Shown here piece by piece: positions 22,353-32,112 of a stretch of 64,000 bases of DNA. The DNA is from Pseudomonas guariconensis (lineage in GTDB: Bacteria; Pseudomonadota; Gammaproteobacteria; Pseudomonadales; Pseudomonadaceae): assembly GCF_900102675.1 (NCBI RefSeq), contig NZ_FMYX01000005.1:1-64000 (forward strand). Reading direction: 5' to 3'. A model generated the notes under the pieces. It saw only the letters and a list, made by a program, of their open reading frames with translations. It ran no database searches and was not told the DNA's origin. A program made the translations under genes and the position numbers. Each line of letters begins with the position of its first letter. The stretch's first letter is position 1.

Positions 22353-23426
22353 TCACCAGCGCATTCTCACGCCCAGGCTGCCAATCAGGCCATTGAGGTC
22401 ATTGCCGTCCACATCGCTGCTGTAGTCGGCACTGACGAACAGCGCTACTTTCGGCGTGACCCGCGCCACCAATCCCAAGCCAAGGTCCACGGTGGTCGAG
22501 TACCGGGAGCTGGAGATCTTGTCGACCTGGTCCAGCTTTACGGTGTCCGAATCGGTGAAGTCGTACCACACGTTGGTCCGCACGTAGGGTTCGATGGGCA
22601 TCCCACGTACGGTGTAGCGCCCCGACAATTTGGCACCGACCCGGCCGCTCCAGCTCGGCTGGCTGTCGAATGCCTGCAGGGTTTCTTCCTGTGCCCGGTT
22701 GCTGGGGAAGAACTGCTGGTTGATCAACTGCGCCTGGGGCTCGATGACCCAGCCACCGCCCAGGCCGATGGGGTATCCACCTTCAACCGAAAAGGTCATC
22801 GCATGGCCGCTGTCGTCCAATCGCTGGCCGCTCTCCCCACGGCCATTGACGTCGATGCGGGTGCCCATGGCCACGGCATCGACGTGCCAGCCTTGCTCAT
22901 GGGTCATGCTCCAGTACACCCCCAGGCTTTCGCCGCTGAGGTTAACGGCATTCTTCTGCTTGTCGCCGAGCAACCGGCGCATGCCGTTGAAGCTGCTTTG
23001 CAGGTTGTTGTGGCCCACGAAAATCCCCGCCCGATGCACATTGCCGTTGGTTTCACGCACGAACAGGTCCGGGCCGATCGTCAATTGTTGGCTGGGCGCC
23101 TCCAGTTGCGCGGGCACTTGGGCGCCGGGTCTTGTGGCATCCGGGAAGAACTGCGACCACTGGCTGGCGACCAGGTCCGGGGCCGCTTGGCCGTGGCGTT
23201 CGCTCATGCGCTCGGAAAATGCACTCAGGGTGCCCAGGCTCAGGCCGCTGGCGGTCACCGGATCGAGGGAGAGCTGCGGCACGGCCGGCGGCTGCAACAG
23301 GCCAGCGAAGGAGGCCTGTTCCTGCAGTTCGAACGCGAAGGTTTCCACCGGGGTTGCCAGGAGCAGCGACGTGGAAACCGCACAGAAAATCGCGTCGAAG
23401 CGCCAGGGGTTCGAGGTTCTTTTCAT
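22353..23426 (-). CDS. Outer-membrane protein with autotransporter-type beta-barrel
   Basis: A 357-residue exported protein. The N-terminal signal region (KRTSNPWRF, then hydrophobic FCAVSTSLLLATPVETFA) leads to a segment of about 90 residues rich in Pro/Ala/Gln. Residues about 105-357 alternate like barrel strands (LGVYWSMTHEQGWHVDAVAM, FSVEGGYPIGLGGGWVIEPQ, YSTTVDLGLGLVARVTPKVA) and end in an aromatic residue (GVRMRW), as Bam substrates do. This is the translocator domain of autotransporters with almost no passenger. The ATG at 23426 follows GGAGATCCGCC. It could be a small adhesin or a bare barrel porin-like protein; function is unknown. It separates glgB from the minus-strand glucan genes. 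Confidence 0.75.
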   Translation of the reverse strand: MKRTSNPWRFDAIFCAVSTSLLLATPVETFAFELQEQASFAGLLQPPAVPQLSLDPVTASGLSLGTLSAFSERMSERHGQAAPDLVASQWSQFFPDATRPGAQVPAQLEAPSQQLTIGPDLFVRETNGNVHRAGIFVGHNNLQSSFNGMRRLLGDKQKNAVNLSGESLGVYWSMTHEQGWHVDAVAMGTRIDVNGRGESGQRLDDSGHAMTFSVEGGYPIGLGGGWVIEPQAQLINQQFFPSNRAQEETLQAFDSQPSWSGRVGAKLSGRYTVRGMPIEPYVRTNVWYDFTDSDTVKLDQVDKISSSRYSTTVDLGLGLVARVTPKVALFVSADYSSDVDGNDLNGLIGSLGVRMRW

Positions 23427-23756
23427 GGCGGATCTCCTCTGTTGTGTTGGTGTGTGTTGGTACAGCCCAAGGATCTGGCCTGATGTCACGAGCTGTACGA
23501 CACAAAAACAGAGGGCGACCCAAACCAGCACGCCTGGGCTCGCAGGTACGCACAAAGGTGCACGCTAGAGGCCCGGCGCGAATTTTTTACGACACGTTGT
23601 AGAGTTCAGCTAAGGAGACGTCGCCGCCTGCGTCAAGAAAGCGTGAAAGACTTGTCGGTATGTCGATGAGAGGCGTAAGCGAATGATTTGGCTCGAAATT
23701 CAGCTATCGATATCGAGGTTGGTTCTTTACCGAGGTTGGACTATGCCGAATCATTG
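23427..23756. other. Intergenic region upstream of the autotransporter-type gene
   Basis: No coding sequence is seen in these 330 bp. They must hold the promoter of the minus-strand barrel gene. An inverted repeat GTACAGC (23460-23466) with GCTGTAC (23492-23498) lies 34 bp before its start and could be an operator. The rest shows no recognised signal. Confidence 0.4.
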
Positions 23757-24551
23757 CTAAAGACGCACCTCCACCGCCAAGGGCAGATGATCGGACAGAT
23801 GCGTCCAAGGCTTGTGCCCGAGGATTCGCGGGGCATGACTCTCGGCGTTGCGCAGGTAAATGCGGTCCAGGCGCAGCAGCGGCAGGCGGGCCGGATAGGT
23901 GCGTGCCAGCAGGCCGTGGTGGCGCTCGAATGCTTCGTGCAGATCACGCTGAGCCCCCAGGGTGCGATTGCCGCGCAGCTGCCAGTCGTTGAAGTCGCCT
24001 GCGATGATCACCGGGGCGTCGGCCGGCAGGCTGTCGAGCAAACGGCGCAACAGGTGCAGTTGCTTTTGCCGATGGCTTTCCAGTAACGACAAGTGCACAC
24101 AAATGGCATGCACCTGGCGTTGGCCGGGCACGTCGAGGATGCAATGCAACAGGCCCCTGCGCTCGGGGCCCGTGATCGATACGTCGAGGTTGCGGTGTTC
24201 GAGAATCGGGTACTTCGACAGCAAGGCATTGCCGTGGTGGCCATCGGGATAGACCGCGTTGCGACCGTAGGCGAAGTCGCTCCACATGCTGTCGGCAAGA
24301 AACTCGTATTGGGACGTCTGTGGCCAGCCCTGGTAGCGCGCGGCGTGGCGGTCATGGCTGCCGAGCACTTCCTGGAGAAACACGATGTCGGCCTGGGTAC
24401 TGCGCACAGCCTCGCGCAGCTCTGGCAGGATGAAGCGCCGGTTGAAGGCGGTGAAGCCCTTGTGGGTATTGACCGTCAGCACCCGCAGCCGATGAACGGC
24501 TGGGGCTTGGCTGACGCTGGCGAAACCTGGACTACCGGCTTCGGGGCTCAC
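23757..24551 (-). CDS. Endonuclease/exonuclease/phosphatase-family protein
   Basis: A 264-residue EEP-superfamily hydrolase. Family motifs appear in order: LTVNTHKGF near the N-terminus, the metal-binding Glu in IVFLQEVLG, HAICVHLSLL, GDFNDWQL, and the C-terminal LSDHLPLAVEV with the Asp-His pair. Such proteins cut phosphodiester or phosphate monoester bonds; the substrate cannot be told. No clear signal peptide is present. The start is a GTG at 24551 preceded by GAGGAG. It is in the same direction as glgX, 177 bp downstream of it, a pairing that may be accidental. YbhP-like proteins next to cardiolipin synthases are the nearest family memory. Confidence 0.88.
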   Translation of the reverse strand: MSPEAGSPGFASVSQAPAVHRLRVLTVNTHKGFTAFNRRFILPELREAVRSTQADIVFLQEVLGSHDRHAARYQGWPQTSQYEFLADSMWSDFAYGRNAVYPDGHHGNALLSKYPILEHRNLDVSITGPERRGLLHCILDVPGQRQVHAICVHLSLLESHRQKQLHLLRRLLDSLPADAPVIIAGDFNDWQLRGNRTLGAQRDLHEAFERHHGLLARTYPARLPLLRLDRIYLRNAESHAPRILGHKPWTHLSDHLPLAVEVRL

Positions 24552-24728
24552 GATGGCTCCTCAAGGACTGCGGGGTTGAATGCCCCATCGCAGGCATGCC
24601 GACGTCAGGGCCACTCGCACAAACAGACACTGATTCGGACAGATCTTGCTCGCCTGGGTTCACTCTCCAAGAGGCATCAGGTGTACATACTTATGCAACT
24701 CTTTTCGCAAGCCAGTGAGACAGGCCTA

Positions 24729-26882
24729 TCACTCTTCTTCGCGCTGTAGCGCCATCAGCAGCAATGAGCGCCCTTTGACCTCGAACAGCGTATCGAAGGC
24801 CAGGTGCTGAGGCTTACGCATCTGTGGCCGGTCGGTGTCGACCAGGCAGCTCCAATAGTCGCCCTCGGGCACCGAGGGCAGCTGGAAGGGCACCGTGTCA
24901 TGGTAGGCGTTGACGATCAGCAGCAAGGTCGCCTCGCCGCCGGGCCGGGCAATGCCACTGACTTGGGCGCGGCCGTCCATGAGCATGCCCAGGCAGCGGC
25001 CATGGGGATCTTCCCACTGCTCCACGCTCATTTCATTGCCATCGGGCGCCAGCCAGGTGACGTCCTTGACCCCGATCGCCTCGTTGTAGTCGCCCACCAG
25101 GAACCGCGAACGGCGCAGCACCGGGTAGGCCAGGCGCAGCCGGGTCAGGCGTTTGACGAAGGCCAGCAGTTCGGTGCCTTCCTGGTCCAGATCCCAGTTG
25201 ATCCAGCCGATCTCGCTGTCCTGGCAGTAGGCATTGTTGTTGCCGTGCTGGGTGCGGCTGAACTCGTCGCCGGCGACGATCATCGGCGTGCCCTGGGCCA
25301 GCAGCAGGGTGGCGAAGAAGTTGCGCATCTGGCGCATGCGCAAGGCGTTGATCTGTGGGTCGTCCGTAGGCCCTTCGACACCGCAGTTCCAGGACAGGTT
25401 GTTGTCGGTGCCGTCCTGGTTGTTCTCGTCGTTGTCCTCGTTGTGCTTGTCGTTGTACGACACCAGATCGCGCAGCGTGAAGCCATCGTGGGCGGTGACG
25501 AAGTTGACCGAGGCATAGGGCCGCCGGCCACGGTTGTTGAACAAGTCGCCCGAGGCGGTCATGCGTGAGGCGAAGTCCGCCAGCTGGCCTTCATCGCCTT
25601 TCCAGAAGGCGCGCACGGTGTCGCGAAAGCGATCGTTCCATTCTGCCCAGCCGGGGGCGAAGTTGCCGACCTGGTAGCCACCCGGGCCGCAGTCCCAGGG
25701 CTCGGCGATCAGCTTGACCTGGCTCAGCAGCGGGTCCTGGCGGCAGGCCACCAGGAAACTGTGACGCTCGCTGTAGCCATCGTGATAGCGCCCCAGAATG
25801 GTCGCCAGGTCGAAGCGAAAACCATCGACATGCATCTCGCCGGCCCAGTAGCGCAGTGAGTCGGTGACCAGTTGCAACACGCAGGGATGGCTCAGGTCGA
25901 GGGTATTGCCGGTGCCGGAGTCGTTGATGTAGTAGCGCTTGTCGTCGGGCATCAGCCGGTAGTAGGAGGCGTTGTCGATGCCGCGCATGGATAGCGTCGG
26001 CCCCAGCTCGTTGCCCTCGGCGGTGTGGTTGTAGACCACGTCCAGGATCAGCTCCAGGCCAGCATCGTGCAGGTGCGCGACCATCTCCTTGAACTCGGCG
26101 ACCTTGCCGCTGGCCAGGTACTTGGGGTGAGGCGCGAAGAAGGCGATGCTGTTGTAGCCCCAGTAGTTGTTCAGGCCCTTCTGCAGCAGGTGCTGGTCGT
26201 TGACGAAGGCGTGGATCGGCAGCAGCTCGATGGAGGACACGCCCAGGTCCTTGATGTGCTTGAGCAGCTCATCGTTGGCCAGGCCCGCGAAGGTGCCGCG
26301 CAGTTCTTCCGGTACCGCCGGATGGCGCATGCTGATGCCACGGGTATGGGCTTCGTAGAGAATGGTGCGCTCCCAAGGGATCTGCACCCGCTGGTCGCGG
26401 CCCCAGGTGAAGGCCGGGTCGATGACCTTGCACTTGGGTACGAAGGGCGCACTGTCGCGCTCGTCGAAGGACAAGTCGCCATCGGGATGGCCGATGGTGT
26501 ACCCGAACAGTGCCTCGGACCATTTCAGATTCCCCACCAGTTGCTTGGCGTAGGGGTCGATCAGCAGCTTGTTGGGGTTGAAGCGGTGACCATTCTCCGG
26601 TTCGTACGGGCCATGGACCCGGTAACCGTAGACCAGCCCGGGATGCGCGTCGGGCAGATAGCCGTGGTAGATCTCATCGGTGTATTCGGGGAGCTCGATG
26701 CGTTCGATCTCCTGTTCGCCGGTGGAGTCGAACAGGCACAGCTCGACCTTGGTGGCATTGGCCGAGAACAGGGCGAAGTTGACGCCCAGACCGTCCCAGG
26801 TGGCACCGAGAGGGAAGGGCAAGCCTTCGCGGATGCGTGAGGGAGCGACGGAGCGGGTTTTCTTCGGGGTGCGGGGGCTCAT
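24729..26882 (-). CDS. glgX: Glycogen debranching enzyme (isoamylase type)
   Basis: A 717-residue GH13_11 enzyme that hydrolyses alpha-1,6 branches of limit dextrin. An N-terminal CBM48-like domain (about 20-150; [20 protein letters not shown]) leads into the catalytic barrel. The nucleophile is D358 ([14 protein letters not shown]), the acid/base E394 ([16 protein letters not shown]) and the third acid D466 ([15 protein letters not shown]). The [17 protein letters not shown] segment is typical of GlgX/TreX. In the trehalose route it supplies the linear glucan that TreY needs. It is downstream of glgA-treZ-malQ-treY-DUF2934, separated by a 90-bp gap with a strong hairpin. Confidence 0.96.
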   Translation of the reverse strand: MSPRTPKKTRSVAPSRIREGLPFPLGATWDGLGVNFALFSANATKVELCLFDSTGEQEIERIELPEYTDEIYHGYLPDAHPGLVYGYRVHGPYEPENGHRFNPNKLLIDPYAKQLVGNLKWSEALFGYTIGHPDGDLSFDERDSAPFVPKCKVIDPAFTWGRDQRVQIPWERTILYEAHTRGISMRHPAVPEELRGTFAGLANDELLKHIKDLGVSSIELLPIHAFVNDQHLLQKGLNNYWGYNSIAFFAPHPKYLASGKVAEFKEMVAHLHDAGLELILDVVYNHTAEGNELGPTLSMRGIDNASYYRLMPDDKRYYINDSGTGNTLDLSHPCVLQLVTDSLRYWAGEMHVDGFRFDLATILGRYHDGYSERHSFLVACRQDPLLSQVKLIAEPWDCGPGGYQVGNFAPGWAEWNDRFRDTVRAFWKGDEGQLADFASRMTASGDLFNNRGRRPYASVNFVTAHDGFTLRDLVSYNDKHNEDNDENNQDGTDNNLSWNCGVEGPTDDPQINALRMRQMRNFFATLLLAQGTPMIVAGDEFSRTQHGNNNAYCQDSEIGWINWDLDQEGTELLAFVKRLTRLRLAYPVLRRSRFLVGDYNEAIGVKDVTWLAPDGNEMSVEQWEDPHGRCLGMLMDGRAQVSGIARPGGEATLLLIVNAYHDTVPFQLPSVPEGDYWSCLVDTDRPQMRKPQHLAFDTLFEVKGRSLLLMALQREEE

Positions 26883-26910
26883 GACAGTCCTCGTTGGCCT
26901 GGTGGACGGA

Positions 26911-26969
26911 TGTACCGATGCATCTATGCCAGCCCTTTCGCGGGCAAACCCGCGAAAGGGTTCGGTACA
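26911..26969. terminator. Nested palindrome between the DUF2934 gene and glgX
   Basis: A perfect 12-bp stem (CCCTTTCGCGGG with CCCGCGAAAGGG, loop CAAA, 26933-26960) built on a REP core is enclosed by a second pair TGTACCGA (26911-26918) and TCGGTACA (26962-26969). It may end the glgA-to-DUF2934 transcript or protect its 3' end. Confidence 0.6.
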
Positions 26970-26972
26970 GGC

Positions 26973-27254
26973 TCAGCCTGCAGTGGGTTTCTTCACAGCC
27001 TTTGGCTTTTTCGCCGCAGCCGGTTTGACCCCCGGCAAGGCAGCCACTTTCGGCTCGGCCGGCGCTTTGGGTTCAGCCGCTGCCTTGGGCTTGGCCGCCG
27101 CCTTCTTGCGCGGGGTCGCCTTGGGCGCCAGCGCCTCGGCCTCGGCCAGTTTGCGCGCCATCTCCCAGTGGCGTTCTTCCTGACCTACGGGTTTACCCTC
27201 CGACTCCCAGATCTGGTAGGCGAATTCGCGAATACGTTTTTCATCGGCACTCAT
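26973..27254 (-). CDS. DUF2934 protein with Lys/Ala/Pro-rich tail
   Basis: A 93-residue protein. Residues 1-40 (DEKRIREFAYQIWESEGKPV, then EERHWEMARKLAEAEA) are the DUF2934 helix pair. Residues 44-93 are a basic low-complexity tail of KAAAKPKAAAEPK and KPAAAKKPKAVKKP type, like histone H1 or AlgP tails and probably disordered. The second of two adjacent ATGs is chosen because AGGAG lies 7 bases ahead. It follows treY by 17 bp, so it is likely the last gene of the glgA-treZ-malQ-treY operon. DUF2934 genes often travel with trehalose and glycogen genes, but no activity is known. Confidence 0.85.
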   Translation of the reverse strand: MSADEKRIREFAYQIWESEGKPVGQEERHWEMARKLAEAEALAPKATPRKKAAAKPKAAAEPKAPAEPKVAALPGVKPAAAKKPKAVKKPTAG

Positions 27255-27271
27255 CATGACGCTCCTGGTGT

Positions 27272-30046
27272 TCAAGATTGTTGTATCAGCAGGTTGACCG
27301 GAAACTCCGCCAGCACAGTATTCAAATACAGCTCCTTTGAAGGGCTGACAGCCGCACTGGAAAAAAGTCCCAAGCAAGTGGCAGACGACAAGGCAAACGG
27401 CAAGATCAGCCGGGTATCGTCCCAGTTCTGCGCTGGGATCAAGGGCACAGGGGCGTCGCCGAGCAGGGGGGCGCACAGGCGCGGCACTACCACGATGGCT
27501 CGGGCATCCTCGCCCAGGCGTGCGAACGCCAGCACCTTGTCGGCGTGCCGGCCATGCACGGTCAAAGGCAGGTAGGCGCCGCGTTGGAACAGCTGCGGAT
27601 GGGCCTGGCGGGCATCCAGAACCCGGGCGATCAGCGCCTGCTTGATACGCCCATCGCGCCAATGCGCCAGCAGCTCGGCCAGCGGCACGCTGTCGTCCAG
27701 GCTCGCGCGGCGCGCGGCGTAGTCCACCGGGCGACGGTTGTCCGGGTCGACCAGGCTCAGGTCCCAATACTCGTTGCCTTGGTAGAGATCCGGTACGCCG
27801 GGGCTGGTCATGCGCAGCAGGCACTGAGCCAGGCCGTTGAGTGCGCCGGCAGAGGCGATGAGCTGCGCGGCGTCGTGAAGCGAGCGGCGCAACTGTTGGT
27901 TTTGCGGCCCCAGCAACAGCTCGTCAACGTAGGTCGCGCAGGCTTGCTCGTAGGCGTCGTTCGGTGCGCTCCAGCTGCTGCGCAGCTTGGCCTCGCGCAG
28001 GGCCTTCTGCTGCCACTGGCGGACCCGCTCGGCATAACGGCCCAAGGCTCCGAGGTCCTGCAGGTCCAGCTCCAGCGGCCAGCTGCCGAGCAGCGTCTGG
28101 TACAGCAGCAGTTCGTCCGCCGGGCTCGGTGCCGGGCCGTCGCTCAATGACTGGCGCAGTGGTGTGGCGAGCTCGCGCCAGTGCTCCACCCGGCTGGCCA
28201 GCCAGGGGCCGTGTTCGCTCAGCACCGCCAGGCGCGCGCGGCAGTCCTCGCCGCGCTTGTGGTCGTGGGTGGCGGTGGCCAGCAGGTTGTCGGGAAAGTC
28301 CCGCAGGCGCTGCTGGGCCTCGTTGTGGAACCAGGTGGCATCGGCGCTGAACCGTTCGGCTTCGAAGCCCACATCGTTGCGCGACAGCAGGCGTCCTGAG
28401 CGATAGAACGCAGTGTCTTCCACGGCTTTGGCCGCGCTCGGTGCCGTCAATTGCTGAAAGCGCACGCAGGCATGGCGCAGGTGCTTGCGGGGCAGGCCAC
28501 GGGGCAGTTGGCGCCAGGGTTGGCCGCCCAGCCAGTGCTGCAGATGATCGAGCAGTGGCCAGTCGGCTTCAGCCAGGCTCTGCCGGGCGCCGGCCAGGGC
28601 GTGTTGGAAGAACGCTTCGTCTTCGGCCGGACGGCCGCAGGCATTGATGTAGGTGCGGTACACCGGGTAATGCTCGACCAGCGCCTGCAGCGCCCGCCGG
28701 ATCGCGCCGAGGGTCAGGTCGCGGGTCATCAGGTCGCCACGGGCCACCTGCAACAGGGCCTGGGCCACGGACTCACAATCGCCGGCCAAGCTGGCATTGA
28801 GCACCAAGTGGCGAGCCTGGCGCACTTCCTCGGGAAAGTCCGGGCGTTCGCTGATACTGCTCCACAGCTCGGTCAAAGGGGCTTCGCCGGCCGGGTCGTG
28901 CTGCAACAGCGAGACTTGGTTCATGAACTCGTAGCCGGTGGTGCCGTCGGTGCGCCAGTCCAGATGCAGGTGCTCGCCTGCCCCGAGGATCTTCTCCACA
29001 TAGATCGGAAAATGCGCTACGGCGGCCTGCACAGGGCGGCGGGCGAGCAGGCGCTCGACCCGTCGGCGCAGCTTGCGGCAGTACTGGCGAGGATCGGCCA
29101 GGCCGTCGATATGGTCGATGCGCAGGCCGTCCACCAGGCCTCGTTCGATCAGCTCGAACAGCTTGGCGTGGGTTGCCTCGAACACCACCGCACGCTCCAC
29201 GCGTAGCCCGCCCAATTCGTTGATGTCGAAAAAACGCCGCCAGTTGATGTCATCGGCCGCAGTGCGCCAGCTGGCCAGGCGATAGGTCTGGTGTTCGAGC
29301 AGCAGGTGCAGGCGTTTCAGACCCGCTTCGGTGCGGCTGTCGAACGCGGCCAGGGCGCCGTCGAGGCTCGCGCCTTCGCCAACCAGGCGCGCCAGCTCGG
29401 CCTGCAGGGGCAGGGCGTCGGTCAACGGATCGGCGGCCTCGCGCAAGGCACTGAAGTGTTGAGCCAATGCTTGCAAAGCGGGGTGTTCGCTCTGGCCGAG
29501 GATTTGCCCGTAGTCCAGCGGGCAGATGGGGAAACGGTGCTCGTAATGGGCGACTTGCAGCACGCCTTGGTCGCTGTCGAACGTCAGCGGGATCTCGCCG
29601 TTGTGCAACGCCACGCCGTAGTCAGTGCCCAGGAACGGCAGCAACAGTTGCCCGGCCAGCAGCGGGTCACTGGAGTGCCACTGAATGTCGAAGAATTCTG
29701 CGTAGGGGCTGCGCCGGCCCCAGGCCAGCAGGCTCTGCCACCAGGGGTTGTCGGCGCCGCCCACGGCCATGTGGTTGGACACCGTGTCCAGGATCAGCCC
29801 CATGCCATGCTGGCGCAGCGCGGCGACCAGGCGTTCGAGCGCCGCTTCCCCCCCCAGCTCCGGATTGACCTGGGTCGGGTCGACCACGTCGTAGCCGTGG
29901 CGCGAGCCCGCCCGGGCCTTGAGAATGGGCGAAGCGTACAGGTGGCTGATCCCTAGGCGGGCGAAGTAGGGCACCAGGGGCACCGCATCGTCCAGGGTGA
30001 AGTCACTGTGCAATTGCAGGCGCACCGTGGCGGTCAAGGGTTTCAT
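27272..30046 (-). CDS. treY: Maltooligosyl trehalose synthase
   Basis: A 924-residue GH13_26 enzyme that turns the reducing-end alpha-1,4 bond of a maltodextrin into an alpha,alpha-1,1 (trehalose) bond. Recognised pieces are the start ATVRLQLHSDFTLDDAVPLV, YFARLGISHLYASPILKARA, GSRHGYDVVDP, the nucleophile region GLRIDHIDGLADPRQY, YVEKILG with the acid/base Glu, and TATHDHKRGEDCRARLAVL. The start overlaps the malQ stop by four bases, so translation is coupled. The product is cut by TreZ, encoded two genes upstream. Confidence 0.97.
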   Translation of the reverse strand: MKPLTATVRLQLHSDFTLDDAVPLVPYFARLGISHLYASPILKARAGSRHGYDVVDPTQVNPELGGEAALERLVAALRQHGMGLILDTVSNHMAVGGADNPWWQSLLAWGRRSPYAEFFDIQWHSSDPLLAGQLLLPFLGTDYGVALHNGEIPLTFDSDQGVLQVAHYEHRFPICPLDYGQILGQSEHPALQALAQHFSALREAADPLTDALPLQAELARLVGEGASLDGALAAFDSRTEAGLKRLHLLLEHQTYRLASWRTAADDINWRRFFDINELGGLRVERAVVFEATHAKLFELIERGLVDGLRIDHIDGLADPRQYCRKLRRRVERLLARRPVQAAVAHFPIYVEKILGAGEHLHLDWRTDGTTGYEFMNQVSLLQHDPAGEAPLTELWSSISERPDFPEEVRQARHLVLNASLAGDCESVAQALLQVARGDLMTRDLTLGAIRRALQALVEHYPVYRTYINACGRPAEDEAFFQHALAGARQSLAEADWPLLDHLQHWLGGQPWRQLPRGLPRKHLRHACVRFQQLTAPSAAKAVEDTAFYRSGRLLSRNDVGFEAERFSADATWFHNEAQQRLRDFPDNLLATATHDHKRGEDCRARLAVLSEHGPWLASRVEHWRELATPLRQSLSDGPAPSPADELLLYQTLLGSWPLELDLQDLGALGRYAERVRQWQQKALREAKLRSSWSAPNDAYEQACATYVDELLLGPQNQQLRRSLHDAAQLIASAGALNGLAQCLLRMTSPGVPDLYQGNEYWDLSLVDPDNRRPVDYAARRASLDDSVPLAELLAHWRDGRIKQALIARVLDARQAHPQLFQRGAYLPLTVHGRHADKVLAFARLGEDARAIVVVPRLCAPLLGDAPVPLIPAQNWDDTRLILPFALSSATCLGLFSSAAVSPSKELYLNTVLAEFPVNLLIQQS

Positions 30047-32112
30047 CGGTCACGCTCCCAGGCTTGTTCGCGGGCTTGGGCCAGCAGCTCCAGGCGGCGG
30101 GCGGCGTCTTCGTCGTCAAGCAGCTCGCGCACCGGGCGGGCGAAGCGGCGACGCCAATTGGGGTGGCCATCGGTGGTGCCGGGCAGGTTGGGCTGTTCGT
30201 CGCAGCCCAGCAAGTCTTCCAGGGGGACCAGCACCAGGGGGGCACGGGTATGTCCGACGTAGCGGATCGCCGCGTCGATCAATGCGTCGTCGTCAGCCAG
30301 GGCGCCATAGTTCTGCTCCAAGGTGCGGCGCAGGCCATCACGCTCCCGTTGGCGGGTGTGGCGCCAATGCAGCTCGGCGGCCGCGTCCACCAGTTGCAGG
30401 CGATGGCTCCAGTCGATGTCGCGCGCTTGCAGCCAGCCGGCCAAGGGGGCGAGATCGTGGGTGCCGGTAGTGGCCAGGGCATTGTCCGGCCAGTCGAGAA
30501 TCGGTTTGAAATGCCCCGGCGGTTGTTGCTCGAACGGCAGCACGCGCATGCCCAGCACGGCCTTGGCCGCCAGGGTTTCGCGCAGGCCTTCGGGCACCGT
30601 GCCCAGGTCTTCACCCAAAATCACCGCCCGGTGGCGCACCGACTCCAGGGCCAGCAGGCGCAGCAGGTCGTCCAGCGGGTAGTTCAGGTAGGCGCCCTCG
30701 CTGGGGCGCGCCCCCCGCGGGATCAGCCACAGCCTGCGCAGGCCCATGACGTGGTCGATACGCAAGCCGCCGGCGTGGGCAAGGTTGGCGCGCAGCATTT
30801 CGATGAAGGCGCGGTAGCCGTTGCGCTTGAGGCCTTCCGGAGAGAAGGCGCAGATACCCCAATCCTGGCCCTGGCGGTTGAGGATATCGGGAGGGGCGCC
30901 GACCTTGAGATCGGCCAGCAGTTCGTCCTGGCGGCTCCAGGCCTGGCTGCCGGCGCCGTCGGCGCCCACGGCGAGATCCGCGATCAGGCCCACGGCCATG
31001 CCGTTGCCGCGCGCGGCCTCCTGGGCGCGTTGCAGGCCGCGTTCGGTGAGCCACTGGCAGAAGGCATGGAACTCGACCTGGGCCGGGCAGGCGCTGGCAA
31101 AGGCTTCCACCTCCGGGTGATAAGGGTCGTGCCAGGCCGATGGCCAGTTGCGCCAGTCAGCACCCAGGCCTCGGGCTACCGCTTCGGCCTGCAGCACCTG
31201 GAACCAACAGTGGTGCAACAGGGCCTGGCCACCGGCCTCACGGTAGCTGTCGAAGTCCTTTTGCAGGGGGTGAGCGCCCCGGCTGAAGTCCTTGTACAGC
31301 GCCTGCAGCAGCTGTTGCCTGGCTTCGGCGGCGCGGGGCCAGTCCACCAGCGGCAGTTGCTCGAGCTCATCGAGCAGCGGCTGCAACTGGCACGCCTCGA
31401 TCGCCATGCGCACTTCCCGCTCGCCCAGCAGTGCGGCGGGGCTGGCGTACAGCGTGTTGAGCAGCAGGCGGCTGGAGGGGGAGTAGGGGCTGTAGTGGCG
31501 CTGGTCGATCGCCGACAAGGCGTGAATCGGGCTGATCGCCAAGGCGTCGGCGCCTCGTTCCGCGGCGGCTCGGGCCAGTTGCTCCAGGGCCAGGCAGTCG
31601 CCGTAGCCGCCGTCACCGGGGCGGCGCAAACTGTACAGTTGGACCGCAAGGCCCCAGCACCGAGGCGGTGATTGCTCGGTTGCCTCGTCCAAGGCATGGC
31701 AGCGCGCAGGCGCGACCGCCAGGGTGAACGGGCGGTCGTCGATGTTCAGTTGGTGATAGCCCACGGGCAGCTCCCCCGGCAGCTGCGCCTGGCCATCGAG
31801 GGCCAGGGTCAGCGGGTCACCGTTCTCGAGGGTGCACTGCACCGGGCTGCCAGGGGCGAAATAGCGCGCAAGGTCCAGCGGCAGGCCCACATCGGCGGTG
31901 AGCAACGGCGGCAGATGGTCGGCATCCTCGGCCTCATCGAGCGCCTGGAGGCTGGCGGCGATAGCGGTTTCGTCTTCGGCCGGGTGGCCAAGGCCTGCCA
32001 GCACCTGGCGCAGGACGTCATCGCTGACCCGTTGGGGGCGGTCGTTGGCATCGACCCAATCGCGGGCCAAGCCCACCCGCGCGGCCAGTCGGTGCAAAGG
32101 CAATTCGCTCAT
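30043..32112 (-). CDS. malQ: 4-alpha-glucanotransferase (amylomaltase)
   Basis: A 689-residue GH77 enzyme that moves glucan segments between maltodextrins and so lengthens short chains left by TreY/TreZ. Key parts are the N-terminal extension found in proteobacterial MalQ (RLAARVGLARDWVDANDRPQ), LAVQLYSLRRPGDGGYGDCL, the nucleophile segment GLRIDHVMGLRRLWLIPRGA, the acid/base in AVILGEDLGTVPEGLRE and TGTHDLAPLAGW. The ATG at 32112 is chosen because AGGAGGCTCC precedes it and it overlaps the treZ stop by four bases. Confidence 0.96.
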   Translation of the reverse strand: MSELPLHRLAARVGLARDWVDANDRPQRVSDDVLRQVLAGLGHPAEDETAIAASLQALDEAEDADHLPPLLTADVGLPLDLARYFAPGSPVQCTLENGDPLTLALDGQAQLPGELPVGYHQLNIDDRPFTLAVAPARCHALDEATEQSPPRCWGLAVQLYSLRRPGDGGYGDCLALEQLARAAAERGADALAISPIHALSAIDQRHYSPYSPSSRLLLNTLYASPAALLGEREVRMAIEACQLQPLLDELEQLPLVDWPRAAEARQQLLQALYKDFSRGAHPLQKDFDSYREAGGQALLHHCWFQVLQAEAVARGLGADWRNWPSAWHDPYHPEVEAFASACPAQVEFHAFCQWLTERGLQRAQEAARGNGMAVGLIADLAVGADGAGSQAWSRQDELLADLKVGAPPDILNRQGQDWGICAFSPEGLKRNGYRAFIEMLRANLAHAGGLRIDHVMGLRRLWLIPRGARPSEGAYLNYPLDDLLRLLALESVRHRAVILGEDLGTVPEGLRETLAAKAVLGMRVLPFEQQPPGHFKPILDWPDNALATTGTHDLAPLAGWLQARDIDWSHRLQLVDAAAELHWRHTRQRERDGLRRTLEQNYGALADDDALIDAAIRYVGHTRAPLVLVPLEDLLGCDEQPNLPGTTDGHPNWRRRFARPVRELLDDEDAARRLELLAQAREQAWERDR

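Noticed and set aside
25280..25531. Low-complexity Thr/Asp-rich frame inside glgX
   Set aside because: It is the out-of-frame reading of the [12 protein letters not shown] stretch of GlgX.
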